DNA of 64,000 nt from Capra hircus (taxonomy: Eukaryota; Chordata; Mammalia; Artiodactyla; Bovidae), in assembly GCF_001704415.2 (NCBI RefSeq), contig NC_030836.1, positions 21,426,001-21,490,000 of the forward strand, written 5' to 3'. Position 1 is the stretch's first letter, and the number at the start of each line of letters is the position of its first letter. The position numbers were made by a program, and so were the translations under genes. The notes beneath the pieces are model-generated. The model had not been told where the DNA came from and ran no database searches. It saw only the letters and a program-made list of their open reading frames with translations. This document shows, in pieces, positions 33,433 to 46,103 of the stretch.

Positions 33433-35890
33433 TTTGGTTTTTTTAAGAGAGAAGCAGAGAGAGGTGTGGCAATTTAAGTCATGAAAAGAACAAAGAACAC
33501 AGAGAAAACTTGTCAGGCAACCTCTTCTTCTGCAAGATATCTAAGGAATGAAAAGGGAAATTTCACACCAGCAAGCAAGAGTGGTTCAACTGATTACGGT
33601 GATAGATGGCAGTCAAGGCTATCGTAGCCAGGTCAGAGCAGCGGGTTTAGGTTTCATATTTAGCACTAACTTGCTTCACAAGTCATTATGCAATGACTTT
33701 CAACAGGTCCAAGGAAAGTGATGGCTGCTGTTTTTCTACCACCCAACATGATCATGCACCCTAATATTCTAGAATATTTTCAGGTTCATTGAAGAGATTT
33801 TAGAAGTGACTCTAAGGAAATTCATTTCCTTCTCCTTCTTGCCAATTATTAATGTGGATAACCAATTAAGTTATATGCCATTGATAGAATTATCACTAAC
33901 GTGTGACCAATTACTTGTATAGTTAAGCATGATCTTTACAAAGAAACACAGCTTACTAACAATATCCTTGAGATTTCTAAAAGTTCTTTGCATATGCCAC
34001 ATACTCATGTATTTGATGAATGAGTGCAGAAATAAATCACAAATCAATAAATGCATTTAATAATATATTTTTGAGATCTAATCTAGTTCTCATAATGTAG
34101 TTTCAAGATATATCCATCCTGTTTAAAGAAAAATTGACAAAATGGGACTTTTCTAACAGTTATTTATGTGAAATTGACAAGACTTACTCAAGTAAGCTAT
34201 TACTTGTGGATCATAACCATTAATATTTAAAAACTAAAAATGAGCCAATATTTATATCTACACTGATAGCCTCAGGGCTTCAAATTTGAGACTTACTCCA
34301 TTTCTATCTCTGTCACTTTTCTTATAATAAACTAATAAATCACATGTATTAGTTAAAACCCTGCTGATAGATCTGGAGGCTGGATATGGTGTCAGGAGCC
34401 AAAATTTGGCAAAGATCCATGGTGTTCACGTGTTCGATCACAAAAGGCAATTTGTACAATGGGAATAGAATGGAAATATTCTGAAATCACATGGCATTTC
34501 ATTTTTATTCCACAAGTATATTATTTTAAATATTTTCAGGCAAAGGCTAAAATGACATTGCATACAGAAACTAAACCCAGGTTTATACTTTCAAATAATT
34601 TTGATAACAAGCTCAGTAAAGGAACACACTGGAGCAAGGAAATTTCACTAAGAAAAGACAAAAATTGCTAGGTCACTGCCTGCCACACACCCACCATAAG
34701 CCCTAGGTTGCCATTTTTATAAACTGTTATGGGAATACCAAAGGAGAAGCAGCATTTTCAAACTCTCACTGAAAAAGGAAAAAACAACAGGTACAAAATT
34801 CACTTTTGGATGCTCAACTTCCCTCACTTGATGGGAGGCCAAGAGTCCACCATGAAAGCAATGTGGAGAAGCTTTCCCCCTAAGTTTTTAAATTACTAAA
34901 TCATTACTTAAACTATCTAAGTGATTACCTTCAACGTCTGCTTTGCTTTGGCTATGGAGACATAGTCACAACCATGAAGACCCTACTGAAACAAGAAGAT
35001 ATGAAGTTCATAAAATGGTCTCTGTCTCAACAGCAGAAAGGCGCATGAATGTTACCTGAAAATGCAAACTGTGATCTTTTTTGACGAGATTAAAGAAAAT
35101 CTTTACTTTCAAGTTATAATGACTATTCTTACATTACTTCATATCCTAGAGTCAAAGGAAGTTTTTAATGCCTAATAATCCACATTAAGTGATAACTAAG
35201 GCATAAACAGTCTGAGAATTCATAGACACTTTAAAACATAAATATTTAGAACTATCCATTTTTGGGGGTCCTTTGGTCTCCTGCTGCTTGCTGAATTCTT
35301 AGTTTAACAACAAGAGATACACGTAAGGAAATAATTTTTCCCCAAAACAGACATCAAGTCTGTGTCTCAATTCCACAGCTGAAATATACCAGGCTCTAGA
35401 GAAGGTTTCATGAAACTGTAGAGAAAATTGTTATGTAAATACAGTCTTTATTTTCTCTATGAAATTTCCTGTTTTAGGTGAATATCCTGCCATCTTGTTC
35501 TGACTTCCCTACTTACTTGACTTCTTGCATTTATTCAAGGTTTCACCATTATATTTCCATTCAGAAAATTGTGTGACATGTGAGTATATTAATACTTCCT
35601 TCTGTTGAAATTTAAAATGTACATAGGTAGTATATTTATGCAGATTAGAAATCTCACAATAGTCACATATTCATCAGGAGATGTCCAGCTTATCTGAAAG
35701 GTAACTGGTTGAAAGTCCTTCAGTTATAATTGAAGGACATGTCCCAGATTCTCTGCCTAAGCATCAGGGTTTCAAAGTAAAGTTATCCTTGGGAAACATT
35801 AATTTCCCCTCCCATGATTAGATGTTATTATGGCTATAACTTACTATTCAAGGTTATCTTCCATTTTATCCTTAGAATATTTCATCTCCA

Positions 35891-35892
<2 letters not shown>
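33433..35892. other. 2.4 kb of unique A+T-rich DNA
   Basis: No repeat, exon or RNA gene recognised. Confidence 0.4.

Positions 35893-35946
<54 letters not shown>
35893..35946 (+). repeat. (GT)27 microsatellite
   Basis: About 54 bases of uninterrupted GT, the longest dinucleotide array in the window. Confidence 0.98.
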
Positions 35947-35949
<3 letters not shown>

Positions 35950-38079
35950 CCATCAGATCTATGGATGTTGTACATGAAGAAAGATCCCACTCAATCCTTG
36001 CTGCCAGTATGTCAATTAAAAATTCAGGCTTCTTTGAAATTCTAGTGCTCATTGTGGGATTTCTTTTTGTTATAAGATGTTGAATAAATACAGGAGATAG
36101 ATGAGCTACCCAAGATTGGATAAGAGCTCAGTCCTCTCTTGGCTTCTGAGAACACTTTTGGCTCCTTGTCATGTTGGTTGAAGGTTGACAGGGAAATTAG
36201 AAGAAGGTAGAAAGATAGTTTGTAAACATCACCATGGGAGCAGGATTCTGTGACATATACATTGTGGTCCAAAGTGCCTCTGTGCAAGGCTGAAGCCTAC
36301 TTTAGCCATAGGTGGACAGGCCAATAACACTCCTAAAGATCTGTGTGCCATATGTTTCCATGATTTCTCTATTAATTGAGGACTTCAAAAGACCATGATC
36401 ATCAAAAGAAGAGTACCAGATGGGTAACATTATCATGGCTAACACATTGGTGGATGATGACAAATTACTGTGTTACTATTTATCTGGGTGTTGCAGTTTA
36501 GAATGAAGTCCTTGGGGATCTTATGCCTACTGCCAAAGTTAGAAGAGAATTTGAAATCCCATGTCTGCCCTTCACCTGCTTTCAAATGAGGCCTTGGAGG
36601 TACTATCCAATTATCTCTGCCCCACATATTTTATGAGGCTGGGTTTCCAGAAAAATACAAACAAATGACCATGTTTAGAGTGAAAGTTAGAGACTGTTAA
36701 CTAAGGTGTCCGTTTCTGTGAAAATGAAAAAAAAAATTGTAGAGCTAGTTAAAAAAGAGAAGGCATGAGAAAGTCCTTTACATGGTGATATCTCAAATAA
36801 TTATAATTTTTCCATGGAGTTTATAGCCCCCTTAAATGTGATGTCTGTAATACAAGCTAGATTGTAAAACCTCTGGGCAAGAGAGAAGGCATTTCCCCAT
36901 AACAGCCAAGAGTGTTGGAAGGACAGGTGTGAGTCCAGTGCAGGAAGATTAGAAGTTGGCCAGAGAAGCTGGTATGTAAAAGGAAACGAAAGTAAGAGAA
37001 AGCTACAGCTAGGAGAAAAGTCATATAATGTAGTGATTTCTTGCTGGTGTTCTTTTAGGGAAATGGGACAAATATCTCTAAATAACTCAATGTGAATTTT
37101 TTTTTTTTTTGGTAACATTAGGACTTTCATTAGAGTAAAACAAATTGACTACATATCCTAACGTTAATATTAAACCCAAATTCTTATATCTTGTTCCACC
37201 CCAAATCCACATAAGGAATCTCCTCAAGGTCTTAGCATGCCTCTAACAAGATGGCAGGAAATGACAGAATATACCCTAAACAACATACAGCCAAGCTTCA
37301 AATGAAAATGTTGCTACTACTATAAGTGGAACACACCATTCTAGTGAATAAAAATTTGAAATGAATCAGTAAGATTTCTTCAGTAAAAGTCTTGACAGTT
37401 AGGTGATGAAGGTACCTTCTGGGTCCAGAACCAAGCAAGATTCCATGATTTACTGAGGAACTGAAATGGAAAATGTCAACTATTAGAAGGGAAAGACAAG
37501 GCAAGGTCTATCATGACTCAGTCTGCAGAAACTTAACTCACTGACTTTATGAAAAAGATACCAAAAAATAAATGAGTCCTAATTTATTATAGTCAATGTT
37601 GTCATTACAAAATTGCTACCGTGCTATGTTCAGTGCAAATGCAAGATAGCTACAGTTATAAAGTATGTTTCTTAATGAATCTGGCTGCATTCTGTTTATG
37701 CAACTTGGCCCTTGGAAGGATAATACACAATTTATAAAGACAGATATTTCACAGGTTTGTTCTTTGGCTGCTAGAAGACTCATCAATAATTTAACAACAT
37801 GACACATTTTCTTTAAAATTGTTTCATACACTTTCACTTTGCAAAACTCATTTTAAAAATTACTCATATTTATATCAGCATAGAACATGTAAACCAACCA
37901 AGAAATGTTCTTGTTGGAAAGACTAAAAAAGGAAGAAAGAAAAATCTTATAAACTTTACAATTTCACATTATTATGTAATGCAAGGGAAATGATTCTTAA
38001 ATCAAAAACAGAAGAAAAACACAAAGGGTTTCATTTATTCCAAAAATTTAAAAAATACTTCAAAGGGGAATTTTACTGT
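35947..38079. other. 2.1 kb of unique DNA
   Basis: Nothing recognised. An 11-12 base T run lies at 37099. Confidence 0.4.
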
Positions 38080-38089
38080 GTGATATTTT

Positions 38090-41000
38090 CAGTTCAGATA
38101 AATTCAGTCACTCACTCGTGTTCAACTCTTAGTGACGCCATGGACTGCAGTACGCCAGGATTCCCTGTCCATCACCCATTCTCAGAGCTTACTCAAACTC
38201 GTGTCCATTGATTCGGTGATGCCATCCAACCATCTCATCCTCTGTTGTCCCCTTCTCCTCCCACCTTCAATCTTTCCCAGCATCAGGGTCTTTTCCAATG
38301 AATCAGTTCTTCACATCAGATGGCCCAAGTATTGGAGTTTCAGCTTCTGCATCATTCCTTCCAGTGAATATTCAGGACTGATCTCCTTTAGGATGGACTG
38401 GTTTGATCTCCATGAAGTCCAAGGGACTCTCAAGAGTCTTCTCTAACACCACATTCAAAAGAATCAATTCTTTAGCACTCTGCTATCTTTATAGTCCAAC
38501 TCTCACATCCATATATTACAACTGGAAAAACCAAAGCTTTGACCAGATGGACCTTTGTTGGTAATGTCTCTGCTTTTTAATATACTATCTAGGTTGCTCA
38601 CAGATTTTCTTCCAAGGAGCAAGCATCTTTTAGTTTCATGGCTTGCAGTCACCATCTGCAGTGATTTTGGAGTTCCCCCACCCCACCCCCACCAAAATAA
38701 AGTCTCTCACTGTTTCCATTGTTTCCCCATCTATTTCCCATGACGTGATGGGACCAGATGCCATGATCAGTTTTCTGAATGTTGAGTTTTAAGCCAATTT
38801 TTCACTCTCTTCTTTCACTTTCATCAAGAGGCTCTTTAGCTCTTCTTCACTTTCTGCCATAAGGGTGGTGTCATCTGCATATCTTGGGTTATTGATTTTT
38901 CTCCCAGCAATCTTTATACCAGCTTGTGCTTCATCTAGCCAAGCATTTCACAAGATGTACTCTGCATATAAATTAAATAAACAGGGTGACAATATACAGC
39001 CTTGACATACTCCTTTCCCGATTTGGAACCAGTCTGTTGTTCCATATCCAGTTCTAACTCTTGCTTCTTGACCTGCATACAGATTTCTCAGAAGAGAGGT
39101 CAGGTGGTCTGGTATTCCCATCTCTTTAAGAATTGTCCACAGTTTGTGGGTGATTAACACTGTCAAAGGCTTTGGCATAGTCAATAACACAGAAGTAGAT
39201 GTTTTTCTGGAACTCGCTTGCTTTTTTGATGATTCAGCGGATGTTAGCAATTTGATCTCTGGTTCCTCTGCCTTTTGTAAAACCAGCTTGAACATCTGGA
39301 AGTTCTTGGTTCACGTACTGGTGAAGCCTGGCTTAGAGAATTTTGAGCTTTACTTTGCTAGCGTGTAAGATGAGAGCAATTGTGTGGTAGTTTGAATATT
39401 CCTTGGCATTGCCTGTCTTTGGGACTGGAATGAAAGCTGACCTTTTCCAGTCCTCTGGCCACTGCTGAGTTTTCCAAATGTGCTGGCATATTGAGTGCAG
39501 CACTTTCACAGCGTCATCTTTTAGGATTTGAAATAGCTCAACTGGAATTCCATCACCTCCACTAGCTTTGTTTGTAGTGATGCTTCCTAAGGCCCACTTG
39601 ACTTCACATTCCAGGATTTCTAGTTCTAGGTGAGTGATCACACTATCATGGTTATCTGGGTCATGAAGATCTTTTTTGTATAGTTCTCCTATGTATTCTT
39701 GCCACCTCTTCTTAATATCTTCTGCTTCTGTTAGGTCCATCCCATTTCTGTCCTTTACTGTGCTCATCTTTGGATGAAAAGTTCCCTTGGCATCTCTAAT
39801 TTTCTTGAAGAGATCTCTAGTCTTTCCCATTCTATTGTTTTCCTCTATTTCTTTGCACTGATCACTGAGGAAGGCTTTCTTATCTCTCCTTACTATTCTT
39901 TGGAACTGTGAATCAATTGGGTATATCTTTCCTTTTCTCCTTCACCTTTCACTTCTTTTCTCAGCTGTTTTTAAGGCCTCATCAGACAATCATTTTTCCT
40001 TTTTGCATTTCTTTTTCTTGGGGATGGTCTTGATCACTGCCTCCTGTACAATGTCACGAACCTCAGTCCATAGTTCTTCATTGACTCTGTCTATCAGATT
40101 TAATCCCTTGAATCTATTTGTCACTTCCACTGTATAATCATAAGGGATTTGATTTAGGTCATACCTGAATTGTCTAGTGATTTTCCCTACTTTCTTCAGT
40201 CTGAATTTGTCAATAAGGCATTCATGATCTGAGCCACAGTCAGCTCCTGGTCTTGTTTTTGTTGACTGTATAGAGCTTCTCCATCTTTGGCTATAAAGAA
40301 TATAATCAATCTGATTCTGGTATTGACCATCTGGTGATGTCCATGTGGAGAGTCTTCTACTGTGTTGTCGGAAGAGGGTATTTGCTATGACCACTGTGTT
40401 TTCTTCGCAAAACTCTGTTAGCCTTTGACCTGATTTTGTTTTGTATTCCAAGGCCAAATTTGCTTGTTACTCCATGTATCTCTTGACTTCCTACTTTTGC
40501 ATTCCAGTCCCCTATAATGAAGAGGACATCTTTTTTGGGTGTTAGTTCTAGAAGGCCTTGTAGGTCTTCATAGAACCGTTCAACTTCAGCTTCTTCACCA
40601 TTACTGGTTGGGGCACAGACTTGGATTACTATGATATTGAATGATTTGCCTTGGAAATGAACAGAGATCATTCTGTCATTTTTGAGATTTTGAGATTTGT
40701 CTATTGGCAGAGCGTTCTGACAAAACGTGGTCCACTGGAGAATGGAATAACAAACCACTTCAGTATTCTTGCCTTGAGAACCCCATGAACAGTATGAAAA
40801 GGCAAAATGATAGAACACTGAAAGAGGAACTCCCCTGGTCAGTAGGTGCCCAATATGCTACTGGAGAAGAATGGAGAAATAGCTCCAGAAAGAATGAAGA
40901 GGTGAAGCCAAAGCAAAAACAACACCCAGTTGTGGATGTGACTGCTGATGGAAGTAAAGTCCGATCTGTAAAGAGCAATATTGCATAGGAACCTGTAATG

Positions 41001-41203
41001 TTAGGTCCATGAATCAAGGCAAATTGGAAGTAGTCACACAGGAGATGGCAAGAGTGAATGTCAACATTTTAGGAATCAGTGAACTAAAACAGACTGGGAT
41101 GGGTGAGTTTAACTCAGATGACCATTATATCTACTACTATGTGCAGAAATCCCTTAGAAGAAATGGAGTAGCCATCATGGTCAACAAAACAGTCCAAAAT
41201 GCA
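38090..41203 (-). mobile_element. nearly complete BovB LINE with inverted 5' end
   Basis: From 38090 to about 40690 the element is antisense: its 3' tail reads CAGTTCAGATAAATTCAGTC, followed by RT and then endonuclease sequence. From about 40709 to 41203 the orientation flips to sense and gives the 5' UTR (GTGGTCCACTGGAGAATGG) and the start of the protein (MNQGKLEVVTQEMARVNVN, ILGISELKQTGMGEF). The outer end of the flipped part stops at AATGCAG, just upstream of where the antisense part begins in element order. Flanks GTGATATTTT (38080-38089) and GTGATGTTTT (41204-41213) form a 9/10 target duplication. Confidence 0.92.
38948..40818 (-). pseudogene. BovB endonuclease-RT protein remnant
   Basis: Minus-strand segments keep endonuclease motifs (FIIGDWNAKVGSQE, then CGSDHECLI with the SDH active-site triplet, and WTSPDGQYQNQIDYIL). 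They also keep the linker (MGKTRDLFKKIRDAKG, NKASGGDGIPVELFQ) and RT blocks ([17 protein letters not shown]). The frame breaks at several stops and shifts, for example around 39960-39990 and near 39330, and the N terminus lies on the other strand after the inversion. No intact protein can be made. Divergence from the 31.8 kb copy suggests an older insertion. Confidence 0.88.
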
Positions 41204-41234
41204 GTGATGTTTTAAATATATGGAATTTAATATA

Positions 41235-41335
41235 TAAAGAAATATAATTTAATCCTGGATCAGCCACTTACTAGCTGGATCACCTTGGGAAAATTGTTAA
41301 ATATCTATTATCTGCAGCTTCATCATCAAGAAAAT
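41235..41335 (+). mobile_element. MIR fragment
   Basis: TCCTGGATCAGCCACTTACTAG, CTGGATCACCTTGGGAAAATTG then TATCTGCAGCTTCATCATC. Confidence 0.72.
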
Positions 41336-41390
41336 ATATAAATTAACAATCACACTGATTTTTTCAAAAAGTAGTAATGAAAAATATGTG

Positions 41391-41600
41391 TGCTAAGTTG
41401 CTTCAGTTGTGTGTCTGACCCTTTGGACCCCATGGACTATAGCCTGCCAGGCTCCTCCATCCATTGGGTTCTCTAGGCAAGAATACTGGAATGGATTCCC
41501 ATGCCTTCCTCCAGGGGATCTTTGCAAGCCAGAGACTGAACCTGGGTCTCCTGCATTGCAGGCAGATTCTTTACCATTCTTTGAGCCAGCAGAGAAGCCC
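41391..41600 (-). mobile_element. Bov-tA SINE, antisense
   Basis: GTGCTAAGTTGCTTCAGTTG to CATTCTTTGAGCCAGCAGAG. It faces the next SINE. Confidence 0.92.
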
Positions 41601-41639
41601 CTGTGAAAATATGATATAATGTATAAGTAAGTACAATTT

Positions 41640-41855
41640 GGATTTCCAAGTGGTAAGAACCCACATGCCAATGCAGGAGACAGAGGAGACAGTGGTTTGA
41701 TCCTGGGTTGGGAAGATCCCCGGAGGAAGGTACAGCGACCCACTCCAGTATTCCAGCCTGGAGAATCCCATGGACAGAGGAGCCTGGTGGGCTATGGTCC
41801 ACAGGGTCACTAAGAGTCAGACACAACTGCAGTGACTTAGCACAGCACACACAGC
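41640..41855 (+). mobile_element. Bov-tA SINE
   Basis: GGATTTCCAAGTGGTAAGAAC to CACAACTGCAGTGACTTAGC. With the antisense copy 40 bases upstream it forms a 200-base inverted pair. Confidence 0.92.
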
Positions 41856-42609
41856 ACAAGTATATTTCACAAACCATACAAAAGAAATACTCTACCCTCC
41901 ATCAAGTAACACAGTTAGGAAAAAGTATTATAAAAAAATACTCAAAACTTAGGTTTAGGGAAAATTATTTCAAAAGGATTAACTGCTATGCCAAAACTTT
42001 TCAGATTGTACTTTGTCACAATCTGTATACAAAAAGTACACAAAAAGTACTTTGTATTTTTTAATAAAGGGCCTAATTTAGACCCTTTATTAAAAATACT
42101 AAAAGGTACAAAATGCAATTTCATCTCTCCAACCCACCATATCCTGGTCAGAAAATCCTTTCATATATAACAAAATTAATGGGATTTAATATTGATAACA
42201 TAAAAGCAAACTGGAAGTGGAAATATATAACTGTAGCAATCTGAGAATATCCCTTTGTTCACTCACCAAATAAATCATTTTTTGGGAAAGATCTTTCAAG
42301 TCTGGCCAATGTACTGAAAAAAAAATCAATAACTACGTTGAACAATGTGAAAACCATCCTGGTTTTCCTGAATTTTGTGTGTGTGGGGGGGGGCGGGAGC
42401 AGGGGTGTTATTGTTTTCTAAGATTGTTTCTTGGGTAATCTCTTCTAACAGGCATTGGCTATTAAATTCCATGCTTTACCAAACCACAGCAGCAAAGGAA
42501 TAAGCAAATTAGGAGCTACCATCAAGTACAGGTCAATTATCAGTGGATGTTGAAAGCTGAGCAGCAATACTCAACACGACATGCCACTGACTAGATAGTC
42601 TGAAACAGA
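41856..42609. other. unique DNA with G-rich run
   Basis: GTGTGTGTGGGGGGGGGCGG starts at 42377, followed by GAGCAGGGG. Otherwise nothing recognised. Confidence 0.4.
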
Positions 42610-42611
42610 AT

Positions 42612-42765
42612 GAATAGCGTATAGTTAAAAACATGGGCTCTGAAATCAGATATGTTGAAATCAAAGAAATATTTTAACTCCTACAGCTGTGTGACATTTG
42701 GGGAGTAATTAACTTCCTAATACTTGATTTCCTTATTTTCTATATATATACAAAAGAATCCATAA
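42612..42765 (+). mobile_element. MIR SINE
   Basis: CATGGGCTCTGAAATCAGATA, TACAGCTGTGTGACATTTGGG, AATTAACTTCCTAATACTTG follow MIR order. Confidence 0.72.
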
Positions 42766-44704
42766 TAAATTTGGTACAATGAATTTTTCTCAATGGCAGG
42801 AAGGTACAGCAATGCAGAAAGTGGGAATAAAATTCATCAGTCCTATGTATTTCCTCAAGTGAAGCTGTTTACTTTTCCAACGTTTTTGTAAGCTTAAATA
42901 ATTTTATTTGTGGCTAGTAAAGAATATTATCCATTTATTCTAGATGTAGTGGAATGGCAAAAGAAAATGATTCAAGGTGAAATAGAGTCACACATGTATT
43001 GTACAACTTAAAGGCATGGTAAACTTTGCTGATCCAGTTTGAGATAAGTAAAAATGCTTATCAGTTCAGTTAAAAGGTAGACATAATATTTTTTGTAAAA
43101 ATCTACTCAATGCTAAGTGGCAAATATTGGCAAATTCTCAAGGAAAAGAGTTTTTGGTTTTGAGCTCTTATTTATTGTTCATCACACTTGATATACTTCT
43201 CTAACTTTTAAATAAGAATACAGAGAATGGCCCAGATATATTACTCTTTCAATTCTTTTAAGAGATATGAAGTTGTATTTTTTTTTCTTGTTTTCCAATT
43301 TAGTGTCAAATGTAGTACTGGGTGCAATCATGGACAAAGTCTAGCTCATGTTTTTCTATGTTTAAAGGTTTTCATTCTTAAGGAATAAATCTCAGAAAGG
43401 TTAACATCCATTCAGCTGATTTTTTTTATAGCTGTGGTCAATCACTATTTGTTTATTTTGCATTCATCCAAGATATATACTTTTCTCTGAAAGAAGAGGT
43501 TAAAAAGACATTAACATTTGCAAAGTCCTTTGAGAGATGTGTTACCAAAGTGTAAATTATATCCTATTGGGCCAACCTCATTGAACATGAATAAATTACA
43601 AAGAAATGAGAGTGTCTTTAATGGAGCAAAGACATTATTAAGAAGAAATTTTAAAGTGTTTGAATACATTTTAAATGTTCTTGCTTGCTTTAGCTGAATT
43701 AGTGTTCAGTTTTGAGGCAGTTGGGCAAAGAAAGGTACTCAGTCTGGAAATATTCATGCCCTAATAGCAGCCATGTTTCTCTCATCATGGATTAGAACAT
43801 TATAAAAGCTTTGAGATTTTATATGTGTATCAGAGGCAAACATGACCATTTTTTCCCTAAAAGTTATATATCCCATTAGATAGTTTTGAAATCATAATCA
43901 CTGCTCCCATAAATTGCTAAATATATGAAATATTTATATCCTTGCTATTCAAGAAAATGAATTTTCGACATTCAGCTACTGAGGACGGGCTGTTTATGCA
44001 ATGTTTCCACTAAGATAAATGAAAGTTTTACTCCTTGCTACTTGTTTAAAACTCCTTTTCATTTTTACACAAGAGCCCATTTTTCATTACCAGGAAAGGT
44101 ATGCGATTTGAACCATGTTACTTTTTATTCACAGTAAATCAATATATGTCATAAGAGCAGAAAAGAAAGTCACATTACTCCCTATCATTGGACCTTCCCT
44201 TAGCAAGTCCCAGAAGACATTGCCAGGTTGGGTTGCTATAGCAACAGAGCTCTGGTACCTCTTTTGCTTGGCTTGTTGTAGTGAGTTGTTTTTTACACAG
44301 AGGTATAACCCTGAAGATTTTTTATAGTAAAGAAGAAATTACAAAGAATCAATAATAATGTGTGTGGCTTTTCCATTGATTTGTGATGACTTAATTCAAA
44401 ACTAGTATAATGGAGGTGACTGCATAACATTTCAAATCCCTTTGCTGAGTTCCAATTAAATTATTCATTGCCCTTTCCATAGGCTTGCTAAATAGTCAGA
44501 TTTCTTAAAATATGAAGAAAAAAATATTCAGACTCTTCAGAGTGTTAGAATGAAAACTGATATGGTTTACCCAGTTGTAAAAATCTGCTATTAAAATGTC
44601 TTAAAATAATATTAATCCACTTAAAAATATCAATAATTAGTAAAAAGACAAGAAAACTATATTAGCAATGTAAAAAATTATCTTTTGACTTCCCTTAAAA
44701 AGAT
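42766..44704. other. 1.9 kb of repeat-free A+T-rich DNA
   Basis: No interspersed repeat recognised, and the text looks information-rich (for example 43690-43830 and 43960-44100). It could hold conserved non-coding or regulatory DNA, but no specific site can be named. Confidence 0.35.
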
Positions 44705-44717
44705 ATAAGATATAATG

Positions 44718-44848
44718 ATGTTTTCTTCCAAATATCAACATGAATCAGCCATAGGTATGAACATGGAAAGCCATAGGTCCTTTCCCTCTTGAACCTCCCA
44801 CCCATCAAAAATTTTGTAAAGCAATTATCCCTCAATTAAAAAAAATAA
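44718..44848 (+). mobile_element. 131-base L1 insertion with internal inversion
   Basis: ATAAGATATAATG flanks it at 44705-44717 and 44849-44861 (thirteen bases, perfect). The left part is antisense L1 (ATCAACATGAATCAGCCATAG, CTTGAACCTCCCACCC). The right part is the sense L1 tail (TTTTGTAAAGCAATTATCCC, TCAATTAAAAAAA). Confidence 0.85.
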
Positions 44849-44861
44849 ATAAGATATAATG

Positions 44862-45219
44862 GTGGAAAGTAAGATATCTTAGTGTTTTATATAGGCCATA
44901 TAAACCATTTTGAATAGTGTCTGACATACAGGTAAACACCTAATAATTATTAAAAATTTTCTTACTACCGCAATACAGTCAGGCAAACAAATTAAATCCT
45001 TTGCCTTACACTGCATAGTACTATTGATTATGCAATTGTAATACCTTTTGTATCTGAATATTTGTAAAGTAAAAATGATAAGGAATACACTACTATATAG
45101 TTGAGCCTTAAACTTATTGGAAAAAGGTGCAAGTCCTTTTTACAGGACTAACCTTGTGAATAAAAATCTGCATCTAATGGACATGCCATAGGCAGGCAGC
45201 TTAGAATGGAGTGTGTTAT
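44862..45219. other. unique DNA
   Basis: Nothing recognised. Confidence 0.4.
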
Positions 45220-45415
45220 GGATTTGGGAGTCAAAACCTAGATTTTGTGCGTCATACTATTTACTTAACACCCTAACCTTAATTAAGTCTTTGTCTTTTC
45301 ATGTATAACAAAAGGATAAAAACATTTTCCCAGCTCAGTGGTAGAGAAGTCAGTGAGACAATGTACATAAAGCACCTGTTATAATGCCTGGTGCAAATGA
45401 TGTTTATTAAATTTC
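45220..45415 (+). mobile_element. MIR SINE
   Basis: TGGATTTGGGAGTCAAAACC, CACCCTAACCTTAATTAAGTC, GTACATAAAGCACCTGTTATA and ATGCCTGGTGCAAATGATG. Confidence 0.75.
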
Positions 45416-45521
45416 AGCTGCCTTTCCTTTACAGTTTTCCAGGCATTTCCTTGAATCATAATTTCCAAATGGAATTTACATATAATACTATATAAATTTA
45501 ACATTTCTTAGAAATACTTTG

Positions 45522-45743
45522 CTATGTGTATGCATGTATACTCAGTCTTGTCCAACTTTTTGCAACTCCATGCGCTGTATAGCCCACCCAGCTCCTCTGC
45601 CCATGGGATGTTTCCAGGCAAGAATACTGGAGTGAGCTGCCATTTCCTACTCCAGGGGATCTACCCAACCCAAGGGTCAAACTCGTGTCTCCTACTTCCG
45701 CATTGGCAGACAGATTCTTTACCACTTTGCCACCTGGGAAGCC
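45522..45743 (-). mobile_element. Bov-tA SINE, antisense
   Basis: TATACTCAGTCTTGTCCAAC to CACTTTGCCACCTGGGAAGCC. ACTTTGCTAT and ACTTTGATAT at the borders may be a diverged target duplication. Confidence 0.92.
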
Positions 45744-46103
45744 ACACTTTGATATAAATGGATTTTAACTCTGGCAAACTGTAGAAAACTTTCATACAAT
45801 TTTATGTTACAAATTATTTTTTAATTAATTTGGTTGATAATGTCTTTCCCAAAGTATGTTTTCATGACCTCCTAGCCCAGGATAATGCTCTGGGGAAAAA
45901 AGGTGGCATAGGGACCATTTCCATGGTCAGATACATTTAGAAAATACTACATAATATATCTCATTCTCATGATTAATATATCACATTAATATATTCAGCC
46001 CTCCAGGAAATCTCAGATAGTCCCAGATAAATAAATTAGTATTATTTAGTGCTAAATAGTATAAATTCAGGAGTTGGACCTTTGAATCCTACTTTCATCA
46101 CTT

